Assembly (NCBI GenBank): GCA_013400115.1
Contig: VXBP01009331.1
Span: forward strand, 124,001 to 188,000
Source: Rhinopomastus cyanomelas
Taxonomy: Eukaryota > Chordata > Aves > Bucerotiformes > Rhinopomastidae
DNA: 64,000 nucleotides
Direction: 5' to 3'
Of the stretch, positions 20,926-32,930 are shown one piece after another (the stretch's first letter is position 1; every line of letters begins with the position of its first letter). A model generated the notes under the pieces. The model made no database searches, had not been told where the DNA came from, and saw only the letters and a list, made by a program, of their open reading frames with translations. The position numbers and the translations under genes were made by a program.

Positions 20926-23900
20926 ATGAGTGGTAGGGGGTGGGCTCAGGGAGTGGTGCCCGGGGGGACGTGGAGGAAGTAGTGGTGATTGCAGCGGATG
21001 AGGTCGGAAAGCTGCTCACGAGGGGAAGGCGAAGGCTTGGGGAGTGGTATTTGCTGGCGGCGCCCTGGGGAACTGTGGGCTGCGGTGAAAACGGCTCCCT
21101 TGTCTTGAACGTGGTCCCAGCTCCTAGCTGCCCAGGAGCAGGAACAGAAATGTTGCCTTTGGGAGTCAGCTGAAAGGATTGCGGAATTCTCTCTGCCTGC
21201 CTTGTTACAGTGCACCGTTTCGTGGTTATGGGGGAGAGCAGCTGTAAAGAGACCTGGCAGTATTGACTGGCCAGGAGCCAGCACTGTGGCCAGAAAGCCA
21301 ACGGAGTCCTAGGTGCATCAGTGCATAGTGTGGCCAGCAGGAGTAAGGAAGTGATTGCCACCCTGCACAGTGAGAACTCATCTCAAGTACAGGGTTCGGT
21401 TCTGGGCCCTTCACTACAGGAAAGACGTTGAGGTGCTGCAGTGGCCCTAAAGAAGGGTAAAGAGGTTGGTGAAGGGTCTGGGAACAAACTCTGATGAGCG
21501 GCTGAGGGAGCTGGTGCTGTTTAAAGAAAGGGAAGCTAAAGTGAGACCTTACTTGTATTTGCAACTATATGAAAGGAGGTGGTGGAGAGGTGGGGGTTGG
21601 TCTCTTCTCCAAAGTAAAGAATGATGAGGCCAGAGGAAATGGCTTGAAGTTGCACCAGGGGAAGTTGGGTGTTGATGGTAAGAAGAGCTTCTTGATTGGA
21701 AGGGTTGTCAAGTTTTGGAACAGGCTGCCCCAAGGGATGTGGTAGTCACCATTCCTGGAGGTGTTCATACAGCATGGTTTGGTGGTGTTGAGTTCATAGT
21801 TGGGCTTTATAATCTTAGGGGGTCTCTTCCGACCTTAGTGATTCTAAGGTTCTATAGTAAAGCCATTAGAGAAAACACTCTACTGTTTCTCCTTAGGTGT
21901 GATGTCTGAGGCACTGGCAGATGGGAGCCACACAGCAGGCCCAGGAGAGGACTGTGAGGGCAGCTTCAAGAAGAGATGGGGGCTGTTGGTGACTGCTGGT
22001 GTTGGTGGAACCTTGGTGGCACTCTACGCAGTGGTAACCCCCTTTGTGATCCCAGCACTGAGGAAAGTGTGTCTGCCTTTTGTTCCTGCAACTTCCACTC
22101 AGATTCAGAATGTGCTGAAAATGTTGGAAAACAGAAGTGGCTCTGTAGTTGACATTGGAAGTGGGGATGGCCGTATTGTAAGTTGCCAATGTTGCTTTTC
22201 ATTTATATCTCATAATTAAATGCTCTAGTAGTGGCTGCTGTTTTCTTAGGTTTATTAATGTCTTGCCTTTGGTTTCCAGTGTTTTTGTTTGAGAAAGGTT
22301 TGCACTCTGTTTAGGTGAGCAGTCTACTGCAGTTTGACAAGGTAGTGTATGAAATTATATCTTGATACTTTTGGCTGGAGGGAATTTCACTGTGTTCATG
22401 TGAAAAGATGTGATCCTAATGTTGGTTTAGTGATTCCCAAAAGGTGCGATTCCATGGAGGTTTGCAGTTGGGCTGTGTGAAGCTGTGAGATTGGGTCAGA
22501 CAAGATGTGTTACTGAACCTGCAGCTCTATGCTTATTGTATAGAGGTGGTAGAATAACAAAAGAGAATGAGAGATGAGTAGTGGGTTACGAAAAGAAACC
22601 CTCTGGTCTGTTTAGTAGTCTGCACACCTCTGTGCAGTGCTGGCTGCCCCATTCAAAATCAGTATGGTGAGAATAGAACAACTACCAAGAGAAACAGAGT
22701 CACCAAAGATAAAGTGTTACTTGGACATAGCTTCTCAACCCCAAAATGTGAAATGTGGCTGTGAGGGTTTACGGAATCACAGAAACGTTAAAGTTAGAAG
22801 GGACCTCCAAGATCGTAAAATCCAACCATCAACCCAGTGCCGCCACGCCCACTAAACCATATGGGCAAGATGTGGATTGTTTGTAGCTAAGGTGTCTGCA
22901 TTCCATTATCATCTGCTTTGAGTCAGATTTATCAACAGAATGGAACACCAAGTAGATTTTTGATGAAAGCAAGAAAATTGTTGAAGGCTCCTTTTGCCAG
23001 TACATCATGAACAAGTCAGCTGTTTGTTCATACTAACACCCAGATCTGTGAGGATGACTTAGAAGAATTGTGCTCAAGCAGGAAACAGCACATAGGTGCA
23101 AGAGAACTGAAGCTTACAACACCCTCTCTGTTCAGAGTTCTGACTGTTGACCCTTAGCTGAAACATACAATTTGGTTAGACACTGTGTGTTTAGTTCTGA
23201 TTATATAAATCCATCTATCTTTCCAGGTGCCTAGAATTGAGTATTTGGTGTGGCCTTAACACACCTGGCCTGAAAAAAGTTGAGCTTCAGTTCAGTTGCT
23301 TTTAAATATTGAGCACTCAGGTGTAATTGGTGAATAAGCACTACCATGCTTTTATTTCCAGACATGATAAAAATGTCAGACTCTCTGTACCAGTATATGT
23401 GCCAGAGCTTTGTGGATGGTGGAGGATACATTATTTTATTAGCATGAAACACACTGTCCATGTGTTTGAGAAGGTTGTTTAAATAATGTACTCCTCTTCT
23501 CAAGTTCACCTTGCCTCTTCTTAATTAGTCCTTAATCAAGCTTTTCCTGATTAAATCTTGACAGTAAACTTTGAAGTTATGACTTAATTCTTAGTTCTAG
23601 AAACCAATGCCTTCTTGTATTTTCCTTCTTTTCCTTTTTCTAAAGAAATCACTAGGCTTTGATGTTGTTTGAGAACACTTATAGTACAGTTTACAACTGT
23701 AAATCTTGAAGTATGATTTAGAGGAACGTCTTTGAGAATCTGTTATCTGAATTGCCTTTTGCCTTATTTTAAAATGGTCTGTGAAGCTCAGCAGTGAATG
23801 AAAGTTGTTCTCTGAGATGCATAAGTAGGACTTTTAAACTTAGTTTGAAAAAGAAATGAAAATTTTTGAACTTTTTTAAAAATGTAGGTAGATTCCTTTT

Positions 23901-26900
23901 ATACTCTTATTTTTTTTAAGATAGTCTTTCTTTTGGTAGGTCATTTTGGCTCTTATTCAGCGGTCTCCCAAATGCCTACCTATCACTGCTTTCCAAAGCA
24001 GTGAAGTGTTGTGGTTTTGAGCATTTGTGTGGGTGTTTCAGGTTTGGTACTCTGCTTCACAGTATCACAGTACATAAGAGAGTGGAAAGAACCTCAAAAA
24101 TCATCTAGTCCAATCCCCCTGCCAGGGCAGGACCACCTAGACCAAGTCAAACAGGAACATATCCAGACTGCTTTTAAACTTCTTCAGAGAAGTAGACTCC
24201 ACAACTTCCTGGGCAGCCCCCTACAGTGCTGTGTCATCCTCACTGGGAAGAAGTTCCTTCTCATATTGATGTGGAACCTCCTATGTTCCGGCTTACACCC
24301 ATCACTCCTCGTCTTGTCACTAGATGCCATTGAGAAGAGCTTGGCTCCATCCTCTTGACACCCACCCTTCACATATTTATAGACATTAATGAGGTGACCT
24401 CTCAATCTCTGTTTCTCCAAGCTCAAGAGACCCAGCTCCCTCAGCCTTTCCTCGTAAGGAAGGTGTTCTACTCCCTTCATCGTCTTTGTGACTCTGCGCT
24501 GAACATTCTCCAGCAGTTCTGCGTCCTCCTGGAACTGAGGGGCCCAGAACTGGACACAATATTCTAAATGTGGTCTCACCAGGGCAGAGTAGAGGGGGAG
24601 GAGAACTTCTCTTGATCTGCTAACTACCCCACTTTTGATCCACCCCAGGATGCTGTTGGCTCTCTTGGTCACAAGGACATATTGCTAGCTCATGGTCACT
24701 GTTATGAGTATGTTAAGCTTTTGTGTAAACCGTATGTGTGTTGCAAGCCTTCAGCTTTTCCCCGTAAATGCTTTATTGTTGCCTTTGTAGCAGCATTCTA
24801 GGAGCTGCAGGAAAGCTGGAGAGGGACTTTTTATGAGGGACTCTAGTGATAGGACAAATGGGAGGGGGATGGTTTCAAGCTAAAAGAGGGAAGATTTAGA
24901 TGAGATTTTAGAAAGAAGTTCCTCCCTGTGAGGCTGCTGAGCCACTGCAACAGGTTGCCCGTAGAGGTTGTGGCTGTTGTCTCCATGGAATGGTTCAAGG
25001 CCAGATTGGATGGGGCTATGGGTAACCTGGGCAGAGGGTTGGAATAGATGATCTCTTGGGTCCCTTTCAACCTAAGCCGTTCTGTGAAATAGAGCTATGT
25101 GCTCCTGTTTACATGAAAATAATTTTCTGTTTCTAACTTAAATTTATTTTCTTCCTGCAGGTGATAGCAGCTGCAAAAAGGGGATTCAAAGCTGCAGGTT
25201 ATGAATTAAATCCCTGGCTAGTCTGGTACTCCAGATACTGTGCCTGGAGAGGTGGAGTACATCAGAACACCACATTTTACATTTCAGACTTATGGAAGGT
25301 AGGTGGGGAAGGAGCTAAGCATTAATCTGCAGTGTTTGAGAGATTTCCATAGTTTGGAAATAATTTGTTGAAATAATTTATTGATAGAGCCAAAAATGTT
25401 ACTGATTGGTCACAAGGTCCTTCACTGGTCTTTGAGTAAAGACTCTGAGCCCGTACAAACTGGGCTTCAGACACAGAGGTGGCTTTTTTTTTCTTTTGTT
25501 CATATTTATTTGAGACTTTCCTCTGCTCTTCCTGTGAAACCTGTGGAATTGTGGAAAAATTAGTTATGAGTACAATCATCTTTTATTGTATTTTTTAAAT
25601 TAATACTTTCTGCACTACTAGAGTTAGTGCTATAGTCTTGACCAGGCAGTTGAAGTCTTTTTTGTTCTTCAGCAACATGAAGTTCTCTTTGTGTAGAAAT
25701 ATGTGAAATGTTGATAAAGGATCTCCATTCTTTCTTTTGGTTCAAGTCTGTATTGAAAGGAGTACAGCTAGAGGGATTAGGAGAAAAGAATCATGATAAC
25801 TTCTCCCAGTGTAAATAACATTTTCATTAAAGCTTGTTATCAAACTTTATTTTAGGTTTCTTTTTCCCAGTATACGAACGTTGTCGTTTTTGGGGTACCT
25901 CAAATGGTAAGTTTACTGTTTTGGCAATGTCTAATTATGTTAATAACAGTGCATTTGGTGTTAGTACCTGCATCTGCCAGATGACCCAACCTGCGGAACA
26001 TCATAAGTAGTTTGTACCAGTATTTTGATAGTTGCTTATTGCTTATTAATGTCCTTGTAAACAGACTGGTTACATTTGTTGATAGTATGGGCTCGCTGTT
26101 GGGACTCTGTTTTAACATCTTTATTGATGATCTCAATAAAGACATAGTGTCATCTGCAAACTTACTAATGACACTAAGTTAGATGGAAATGTTCACCTGC
26201 CAGAGGGTAGGGAGGCTCTTCAGAGAGACTTGGATAGATTGGACCAATGGGCCTGAGCTTCAATAAGATGGCATGAGCTTCAATGAGACCAAGTGCCAGG
26301 TCCTGCACTTGGGCCACAACAACCCCTGCAATGCTACAGGCTTGGGGAGGTGTGGCTGGAGAGCTGTGTGGCAGAGAGGGACCTGGGGATTCTAACAGAC
26401 AGGAAGATGAATATGAGCCAGCAGTGTGCCCAGGTGCCCAAGAAGGCCAATGGCATCCTGGCTTGTATCAGAAATAGCTTAGCCAGCAGGAGTAGGGGGG
26501 GCTATTATCCCCCTGTATTCAGCACTGGTGAGGCCACATGTTCAGTATTGTGTCCAGTTTTGGGCCACATGTTCAGTATTGTGTCCAGTTTTGGGCCCCT
26601 AAGTACAGGGAAGATGTGGAGGTGCTGGAGCAGGTGCAGAGGAGAACAACTAAGCTGGTGAAGAGCCTAGAGAATAAATCTTACAAGGCATGACTGAAAG
26701 AGCTGGGGCTCTTTAGTTTGATGCTGAGAGGAGACCTCATCACTCTCTACAACGACCTGAAAGGATGTTGTGGAGAGGTTGGTGCTGGTCTCTTCTCACA
26801 AGCAATCAGTGATAGAACAAGAGGGGATAGGTTCAAGTTACAACAGGGTAGGTTTAGACTTAATATTAGGAAAATATTTTTCACAGAAAGGGTGGTCGGG

Positions 26901-29900
26901 CACCGGAATGGGCTTCCCAGGGAGGTGGTTGAGTTGCCATCCCTGGATGTGTTTAAAGATTGTTTGGATNGTTCAGTATTGTGTCCAGTTTTGGGCCACA
27001 TGTTCAGTATTGTGTCCAGTTTTGGGCCCCTAAGTACAGGGAAGATGTGGAGGTGCTGGAGCAGGTGCAGAGGAGAACAACTAAGCTGGTGAAGAGCCTA
27101 GAGAATAAATCTTACAAGGCATGACTGAAAGAGCTGGGGCTCTTTAGTTTGATGCTGAGAGGAGACCTCATCACTCTCTACAACGACCTGAAAGGATGTT
27201 GTGGAGAGGTTGGTGCTGGTCTCTTCTCACAAGCAATCAGTGATAGAACAAGAGGGGATAGGTTCAAGTTACAACAGGGTAGGTTTAGACTTAATATTAG
27301 GAAAATATTTTTCACAGAAAGGGTGGTCGGGCACCGGAATGGGCTTCCCAGGGAGGTGGTTGAGTTGCCATCCCTGGATGTGTTTAAAGATTGTTTGGAT
27401 GAGGTGTTGAGGGATGTGTTTTAGGGGTGAACTTGTAAGGTAGGGTAGATGGTTGGACTTGATGATCCCCAGAGGTCTTTTCCACCAGAGTGATTCTGTG
27501 ATTCTGTATGCAGTCTGGAGCTCTGGAAATACTTAAACACACGTACGTTTTTCCATAACCTGAGAGTCAAAATGAAAACCTGCTGTACATAGGTTGCTTT
27601 GAGGAAGGTGGTGGATTGGTTGTTGAAAATTGCAGGGCTTTTAACTTGAAAAAATTACGGGTTTGCAGGAATCACCTCAAATAGTTCAGCAGCTGTCAGA
27701 CCGTGATAGTTTAGGAAGGGAGAGAAATGACTGACGTGTAATTGGTAAAGAGCAACTCAACAGCTGCTTTACTTTTTAGGAAGGCTTTGTAGCCTATTGT
27801 CATGTGTCTCTGGGGAAATGGTGGTGTTCAAATGTGCGGTTGGAATTGAGTTCCATAGTGACTGCTTTAGCAATATAAATACTGTAACTTAAGCCAGATA
27901 TTACACTGGTTTTTTTGCTTGATCTAGTTTCTCTTTCTCTTTTTAATAGAGTTAAACTCATTAAATATTTAAATACTGATATTTGGACCTGTTATTAGAA
28001 TCTTCTGTGTAGGTTGAATACATATGAAGGAGTGAAATAGAAACATGCTTTAAATGCTTTGGTACTGCTGTTTCCTCTGCTATGTCAGGTGTGGGGGGCA
28101 AATGAGTGTGGAGCTTTATGTGAGATATATCTCTATCTACGATAATATTTCTGTAGCAGTAACAGGAGGATGGAACAAGAAGCAGCATGAAGCTTCCCTG
28201 TGCTCTGCTTTTTCTGCATCAGTATTGGAATTCAGTACCTCCTTCAGATAGTAACACATGTTGGTCACTGAAGTGAGGAGCATGCTTTTTTTTTTTCCTT
28301 TTGTGGGTGGTGTATTAGTGAGAACTATCCTGCCACAGCAGGATCACCTAGATTAAGTCGCACAGGAACATATCCAGGTGGGTTTTAAAACGTTTCCAGG
28401 AAAGAGACTCCATAACCCCCCTGGGTAGCCCATTCAAGTGCTCTGTCAACCTCACTGGGAAGAAGGTCCTGCTCATATTCATGTGGGGGGAAAAAAGATA
28501 CTTCTGGAGAAGAGAAATAAGCCATGCGAAAATGACAACCCATCAGAAGCACTGTTAACTTTAAATGTAGTAGTGTAAAGAGGGATAAATTGGAACAACT
28601 ATGATACAAAGAGTAGCTGTAGGGCTTAGAGTAACTTCAGCGCAGGCAGTAAATACCAGGCTAAACTCTACCAAGAAAAATACCACCATAAATCCAAACG
28701 TATCGACTACTGTTTCCTCAGTTCATTTGCTTAGAGGTTCCTGAAGTGTAACTGGGCAAGTTGTGAATGCTCAGCCCCCTTAATTACTAAATGGATTTTT
28801 TTAGAAAAACATTAATGCATTTGCTGTTTTTTTGGTTCCCTGAGTGCAATAGATCTCATGAGCTTATTTAATAATACTAGTCTGATTTGATGCTGTCACC
28901 CATTGCTTTTATTTCATATCCAAGATCAGCTAGCAGAACTTGGAGTTATTGATTAGTATCTTAAGGGGATGCTAAGACCTCTCTATTGTTGGAAGTGTCT
29001 GAAGGAAAGTGTGTGTGTTGGTGAATTGCTGCAGAAAGACTTGTACTTATTCAGATTGGGATGATGGAGTTCCTACCTGGTGTTAAGTTTGTAGCTTCTG
29101 TGTACTTTAACTGATTTCATAGTGTACAAAAGGGTTACTTAACTGTGTATCTAAGTAGACATCCCAAAAAACCCAACCCTGGTTTGATATAAAATGCAGA
29201 ATGTTTATAAACCCCAGTATTACCAAGAGATGTAGCTTAAATTTGATTTGATTAGCTTAAAAACTAGTGTCACAGTTTGGTTTCAGAATGCAGTTGTTTT
29301 TGGCTCAACTCTAAATGATGTTTTCTAATTGGAGCTGTCATAGGCATGAGGTGTTCCTACTTTTCTTAATTACCTGTTTAAAATTAGGCTGTGGCTGTAT
29401 TTGTAATTCCTGTAACAATTTAGTCCTTCCTTTTCTAGTGTCAGCTCAGTTAAAGATACCAAATTGAGTTTATTCTTCTGGTTTCATTAAGATCCAGTAG
29501 CGTTTGCTATATGGGTGAAATCAGAGTATAATATACTTAAAAATATTGAATTATCCTTAGTATGTTAGATCTAAGACTGTCTTTCCTAAAATGTTTCTTT
29601 GAAACCATAAATGGACCTGAGGAGATACCACCCTGCCTGTATGTGGCAGTGCAAGTTCTCAGCCACTTTCAGGTATGCATTTTCTTCAGTCAGTCTTGTT
29701 TACCCGTAGTGATCTCTTATGGGGCTTTCTCTGATTTTTTTTTTTTTTTTTNNNNNNNNNNNNTTTTTTTTTTTTTTTTTTTTTTTTTTTTTGAAGTTTT
29801 GTGTCTTTCATGGCTGACATGCAAGTGTTCTTGTAGTGAGTCACTGTGGTTTTAATATCAACTGCAGGTGCCAGTATAGCTTGGTCACTGACCTGTTGGA

Positions 29901-31471
29901 GAGCGGTGTGGGAGAAAGGGACCTGAGGGATCCTAGTGGGCAGCAGGAATATTGTGTCCAGTTCTGGGCCCCTCAGTTCAAGAGGGATATGGAGTTGATG
30001 GAGGGAGTCCAGCGTGGACCAATGAGAATGATGAAGTGGAGCACCTCTGTTACGAAGGAGCTGGGTCTCTTTAGCTTGGAGAAGAGGAGACTGAGGGGTG
30101 ACATCATTCATGTCTATAAATATTTAAAGGATGGGTGTCAAGAGGATGGAGCCAGGCTCTTCTCAGTGTCATCTCATGATAGGACAAGGGCAGTGGGTGT
30201 CAGCTGGAACATAGGAGGTTCCACATAAATATGTGAAGAAACCTCTTCGCAGTGAGGAGGACAGAGCACTGGAAGGGGCTGCCCAGGGGAGTTGTGGAGC
30301 CTCCTTCTCTGAAGACGTTTAAAACACGCTTGAATATGTTCCTATGTGACTTGGCCTAGGTGATCGTGCTGTGGCAGGGGGACTGGATGGTCTTTTGAGA
30401 TCCCATCCAATCCCTGATGTTCTGCGATTCTGTGATCGAAGTAATATGTCATGATATCGAGGTCAGTAGATTTTTGCATGTCATAGTGACCTGTGGAGTT
30501 GCTGCTGTTACTGTTACTCCCCGAGACAGATGGAGTCCTTTTTATTCTTGTGAACTACAAGTGTATGGGCACTCATCTGTTCAAGAGTAACATCAATTTT
30601 TCCAAAAATGGATAAATTTATGAAGCTTCTTCCTTTTGTTTTGGTGGCTTTTTTTGAACATAATTACTAGCTGGGATGGGAAAGGAAGTTCTCTGAAGTC
30701 TAGATATTAATTCATGTCTCACTTAATCCACAGCAGAATTTGCAATGTCTGTATTGCAGGTAGAATATCTGACTGGGCAGGGTATTGCTGTGCAATGTTG
30801 AAGGAGTGATAGTTTCCTCGCCTCTGATACTGACTCAGTTTCTGTGCAGAGGAAAGTTAAGACTGTAGGCTTTCAACCAAGGAGAACTACATAGTGATAT
30901 TTAACACTGTCATCCCCCCACCAACATCCTTCTCTATAAGTTGGAGTGATATGGATGTGATGGATTGACTGTTGGATGGAGAAGGAATGATGGTCACATC
31001 TAGAGAGTGCTGTCCCTCATGGGTCTGTATTATGGCCAGTGCTGTTTGGTGTCTTCATCAGTGACACAGATAGTGGGATTAAGTGTACCCTCAGCAAGCT
31101 TATGGACAAGTGTTGCAGGTGACACATCTGATGAATGAGATGCCCTGTTTCCTGACGCGTTTTCAAACAGTCCTCAAACCTTGGACTTCTCTTGAATACT
31201 TGAACGAGATTCAGAAGAGAATGCTTCTAGTGTCTTTAACTGCTTCTGAACAATTTTTATTGTTGCTCAACAGATGTCACAGCTGGAGAAGAAGCTGGAA
31301 GAAGAACTTGAATGTAATGCCAGAATCGTTGCATGTCGTTTTCCTTTCCCTGGCTGGATTCCAGATCACACTGCTGGAGAGGGAATAGACACTGTGTGGG
31401 CCTATGATTTGAAACATTTGAAAGAACATGAAACAAAAAGCTTGGAAATTACACCAGAGACAGAATCCTAA
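20926..31471 (+). CDS. ATPSCKMT: ATPSCKMT (FAM173B), ATP synthase c-subunit lysine N-methyltransferase, complete
   Basis: Mitochondrial inner-membrane S-adenosylmethionine enzyme that trimethylates a lysine of the ATP-synthase c subunit. Five exons join in frame: 20926-20932, 21897-22177, 25161-25298, 25856-25906 and 31274-31471, giving 224 aa. Residues 30-53 (WGLLVTAGVGGTLVALYAVV...) form the N-terminal membrane anchor. Motif I DIGSGDG is at 88-94, the acidic YELNP block at 110-114, SDLWK at 138-142, and CRFPFPGW and EGIDTVWAYD lie in the last exon. All splice sites are GT-AG. The ATG at 20926 gives only seven coding bases before a GTAGGG donor, yet joins exactly in frame; a second in-frame ATG at 21902 would give 220 aa. 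Human protein is 233 aa. The large introns are filled with CR1; one copy ends about 40 bp before exon 2 and another about 70 bp before exon 3. The gene is paired with CCT5. Confidence 0.93.
21265..21857 (+). mobile_element. CR1 LINE fragment adjoining ATPSCKMT exon 2
   Basis: Contains decayed ORF2 C-terminal blocks and ends with 'accttagtgattctaaggtt'. Exon 2 begins at 21897, so only about 39 bp of non-CR1 intron remain to hold branch point and pyrimidine tract (ctactgtttctccttag). Confidence 0.88.
22178..24058 (+). other. ATPSCKMT intron 2, first part
   Basis: AT-rich intronic sequence. The only recognisable element is a CR1 stub at 22773-22860. Confidence 0.5.
22773..22860 (-). mobile_element. 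CR1 3' stub, older subfamily
   Basis: 'ggaatcacagaaacgttaaa' followed by 'gggacctccaagatcgtaaa' and 'caaccatcaacccagtgccg', a divergent CR1 3' end. Confidence 0.8.
24059..24695 (-). mobile_element. CR1 LINE 3' fragment with 162-aa ORF2 relic
   Basis: The minus-strand frame 24672-24184 reads TKRANSILGWIKSGVVSRSR, LPLYSALVRPHLEYCVQFWA and YEERLRELGLLSLEKQRLRG: the CR1 ORF2 C-terminus without catalytic core. Lies in ATPSCKMT intron 2. Confidence 0.9.
24818..25088 (+). mobile_element. CR1 LINE 3' fragment near ATPSCKMT exon 3
   Basis: Ends 'ccctttcaacctaagccgtt' with an 'ttctgtga' tail, about 70 bp upstream of exon 3. Its 5' end faces the preceding minus-strand copy. Confidence 0.82.
26536..26597 (+). 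repeat. 31-bp tandem duplication inside CR1
   Basis: The unit beginning 'acatgttcagtattgtgtcc' occurs twice back to back (26536-26566 and 26567-26597). The doublet is mostly repeated at 26971 onward in the second copy of the larger duplication. Confidence 0.9.
26970..26970. other. Single-base assembly N
   Basis: A lone N sits exactly between two 430-bp identical copies, the signature of two contig ends that overlap but were not merged. Confidence 0.9.
27510..28327 (+). other. ATPSCKMT intron 4, unique part
   Basis: No exon or repeat recognised between the two flanking CR1 copies. Confidence 0.45.
28328..28487 (-). mobile_element. CR1 internal fragment without 3' tail
   Basis: 'ctgccacagcaggatcacct' through 'gaagaaggtcctgctcatat'. 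Both the terminal octamer tail and the ORF2 part are missing, so it was truncated at both ends after insertion. Confidence 0.85.
28488..29740 (+). other. ATPSCKMT intron 4, unique part
   Basis: AT-rich intron with nothing identifiable. Confidence 0.45.
29736..29792. repeat. Poly-T tract containing a 12-bp assembly gap
   Basis: T runs of about 16 and 29 bases flank Ns at 29752-29763. The true length of the homopolymer is unknown. Confidence 0.9.
29872..30438 (+). mobile_element. CR1 LINE 3' fragment
   Basis: Encodes LLESGVGERDLRDPS, YCVQFWAPQFKRDMELMEGV and LFSLEKRRLRGD, with a small internal deletion. Ends 'gttctgcgattctgtgatcg'. Lies in ATPSCKMT intron 4. Confidence 0.88.
30950..31112 (+). 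mobile_element. CR1 reverse transcriptase fragment upstream of ATPSCKMT exon 5
   Basis: Decayed motif-B/C region ('tcatgggtctgtattatggc' for the GSVLGPVLF block, then 'gtaccctcagcaagcttatg', where FADD is expected). Truncated at both ends. Confidence 0.7.
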
Positions 31472-32328
31472 ACATCTATTTTATTTCTGTATTGAAATTT
31501 CTGGCTTTGACTTCACCTGCTTAAGATAAGAATAATGTGAATGGAGCCGCAGGATACAGAGATGCATATTCACCAAAAGAACTGAAGTGTGCCGCTTATC
31601 TCTAAGCGTACAAGGACTACAGGAAGTTGTAGTCAAATGACTTAATGTAGTCAGTAAAAGCAGAAAACTTTAATACGGGAAATGGGTTAAAACACAGTTC
31701 CCTGTTTCTAAAGGCAATGTAAATCAAACATCTCAGATTGGTGATCTTAACTCGTGTTGGTCCTGAGCCTATGTGGCATTTGGTGTTGGAGGTGGTGTAC
31801 AGGTGGCTTCTCAAATGAACTGTGGTTCCTAAGCTGCATTATATGTGCCAAGGAGGCCTAATACTGTCTGTATCAAACTCATGTAGATTGGGTGTCATGA
31901 TGGGGCTGAGTTTTATGCCTCAGCTCTGAATGTGCTTTTAAAGTTGAAGATGACACAAGCAAATATAACAAGTTTTTTTATTCATTAACATGAGTAAAGC
32001 TCTTGATTATATAAATGTATTTTTAATTAATTTGTGTGAAGACAAAACTGTGGAAATGTGCTGACTGAACACTTGGTGCGAGAATCTCTGATTTTGTGAA
32101 GTTTTCAGGAATGAACTACTTGGCAGTGAAGTGCCACCACTTCTGTGAGCTTAAGCCTTGGATTTGCTTTCTTGAGTATGTCACAAAGATGGTCACAGAT
32201 TCCACAGCTAGTTGATCTGGCTAGTGTGGCTAAATCCCCTTAGGCCTCATTTGCCTTATAATTAAAAGGGAAGGGAGACAGACTTGGAAATGAAGCAAGT
32301 GCTTTTTGCTGATGCTGGTTTGCAGAGA
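31472..32328 (+). other. Probable ATPSCKMT 3'UTR and flank
   Basis: Follows the TAA stop. I see no canonical AATAAA close by; an ATTAAA at 32261-32266 could be used, giving a 3'UTR of about 800 nt. The exact end is unknown. Confidence 0.45.
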
Positions 32329-32930
32329 TCATAGAATCATTAGGGATTGGAAGGGACCTCAAAATATCATCTGGTCCAATCCCCCTGCAGGATTACCTAG
32401 GCCAAGACACACAGGAACATATCCAGGCGGGTTTTAAACGTCTCCAGTGAAGAAGACTCCATAACACCCCTGGGCAGCCTGTTCCAATGCTCTGTCACCT
32501 TCACTGGGAAGAAGTTCCTTCTTATATTTATATGGAACCTCCTATGTTTCAGCTTGCACCCTTTGCCCATGTCCTATCACCGGATGACATTGAGAAGAGC
32601 CTAGCTCTGTCCTCCTGACACCCATCCTTCCCATATTTATAACCATTTATAAAGAGACCCAGCTCCCCCAGCCTTTTCTCGTAAGGGAGGTGTCCTACTT
32701 CCTTCATCAACTTCATTGCTCTCTGCTGGACGACCTCCAGCAGCTCCGTGGCCTTGAACTGAGGGGCCCAGAACTGGAAACAGTATTCCAGATGTGGTCT
32801 CACAAGTGCAGAGTAGAGGGGAAGAAGAACCAATCTTGATCTGCTAACTACCCTCCTTCTGATCCACCCCAGGATGCTGTTGGTCCACTTGGCCACAAGA
32901 GCACATTGCTGGCTCATAGTCATCCAGATG
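32329..32930 (-). mobile_element. CR1 LINE 3' fragment with 124-aa ORF2 relic
   Basis: Starts 'atcatagaatcattagggat'. The minus-strand frame 32923-32549 reads MSQQCALVAKWTNSILGWIR and LVRPHLEYCFQFWA. Confidence 0.9.

Larger units (their letters stand above)
26090..27509 (+). mobile_element. CR1 LINE with an exact internal duplication
   Basis: Starts in the reverse transcriptase region (the 'catctttattgatgatctca' segment), passes through the ORF2 C-terminus and ends 'agtgattctgtgattctgta'. The 430-bp segment 26540-26969 is repeated at 26971-27400 after a single N. Real length is therefore probably about 990 bp. Confidence 0.9.

Noticed and set aside
20483..21361. 292-codon minus-strand ORF and several 100+ codon ORFs across the CpG island
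   Set aside because: They arise from stop-poor GC-rich promoter and pentamer-repeat sequence and overlap the real CCT5 exon 1 in other frames; no family resemblance.
26718..27092. 124-codon ORF spanning the single N
   Set aside because: Created by the artificial junction of two identical contig ends.
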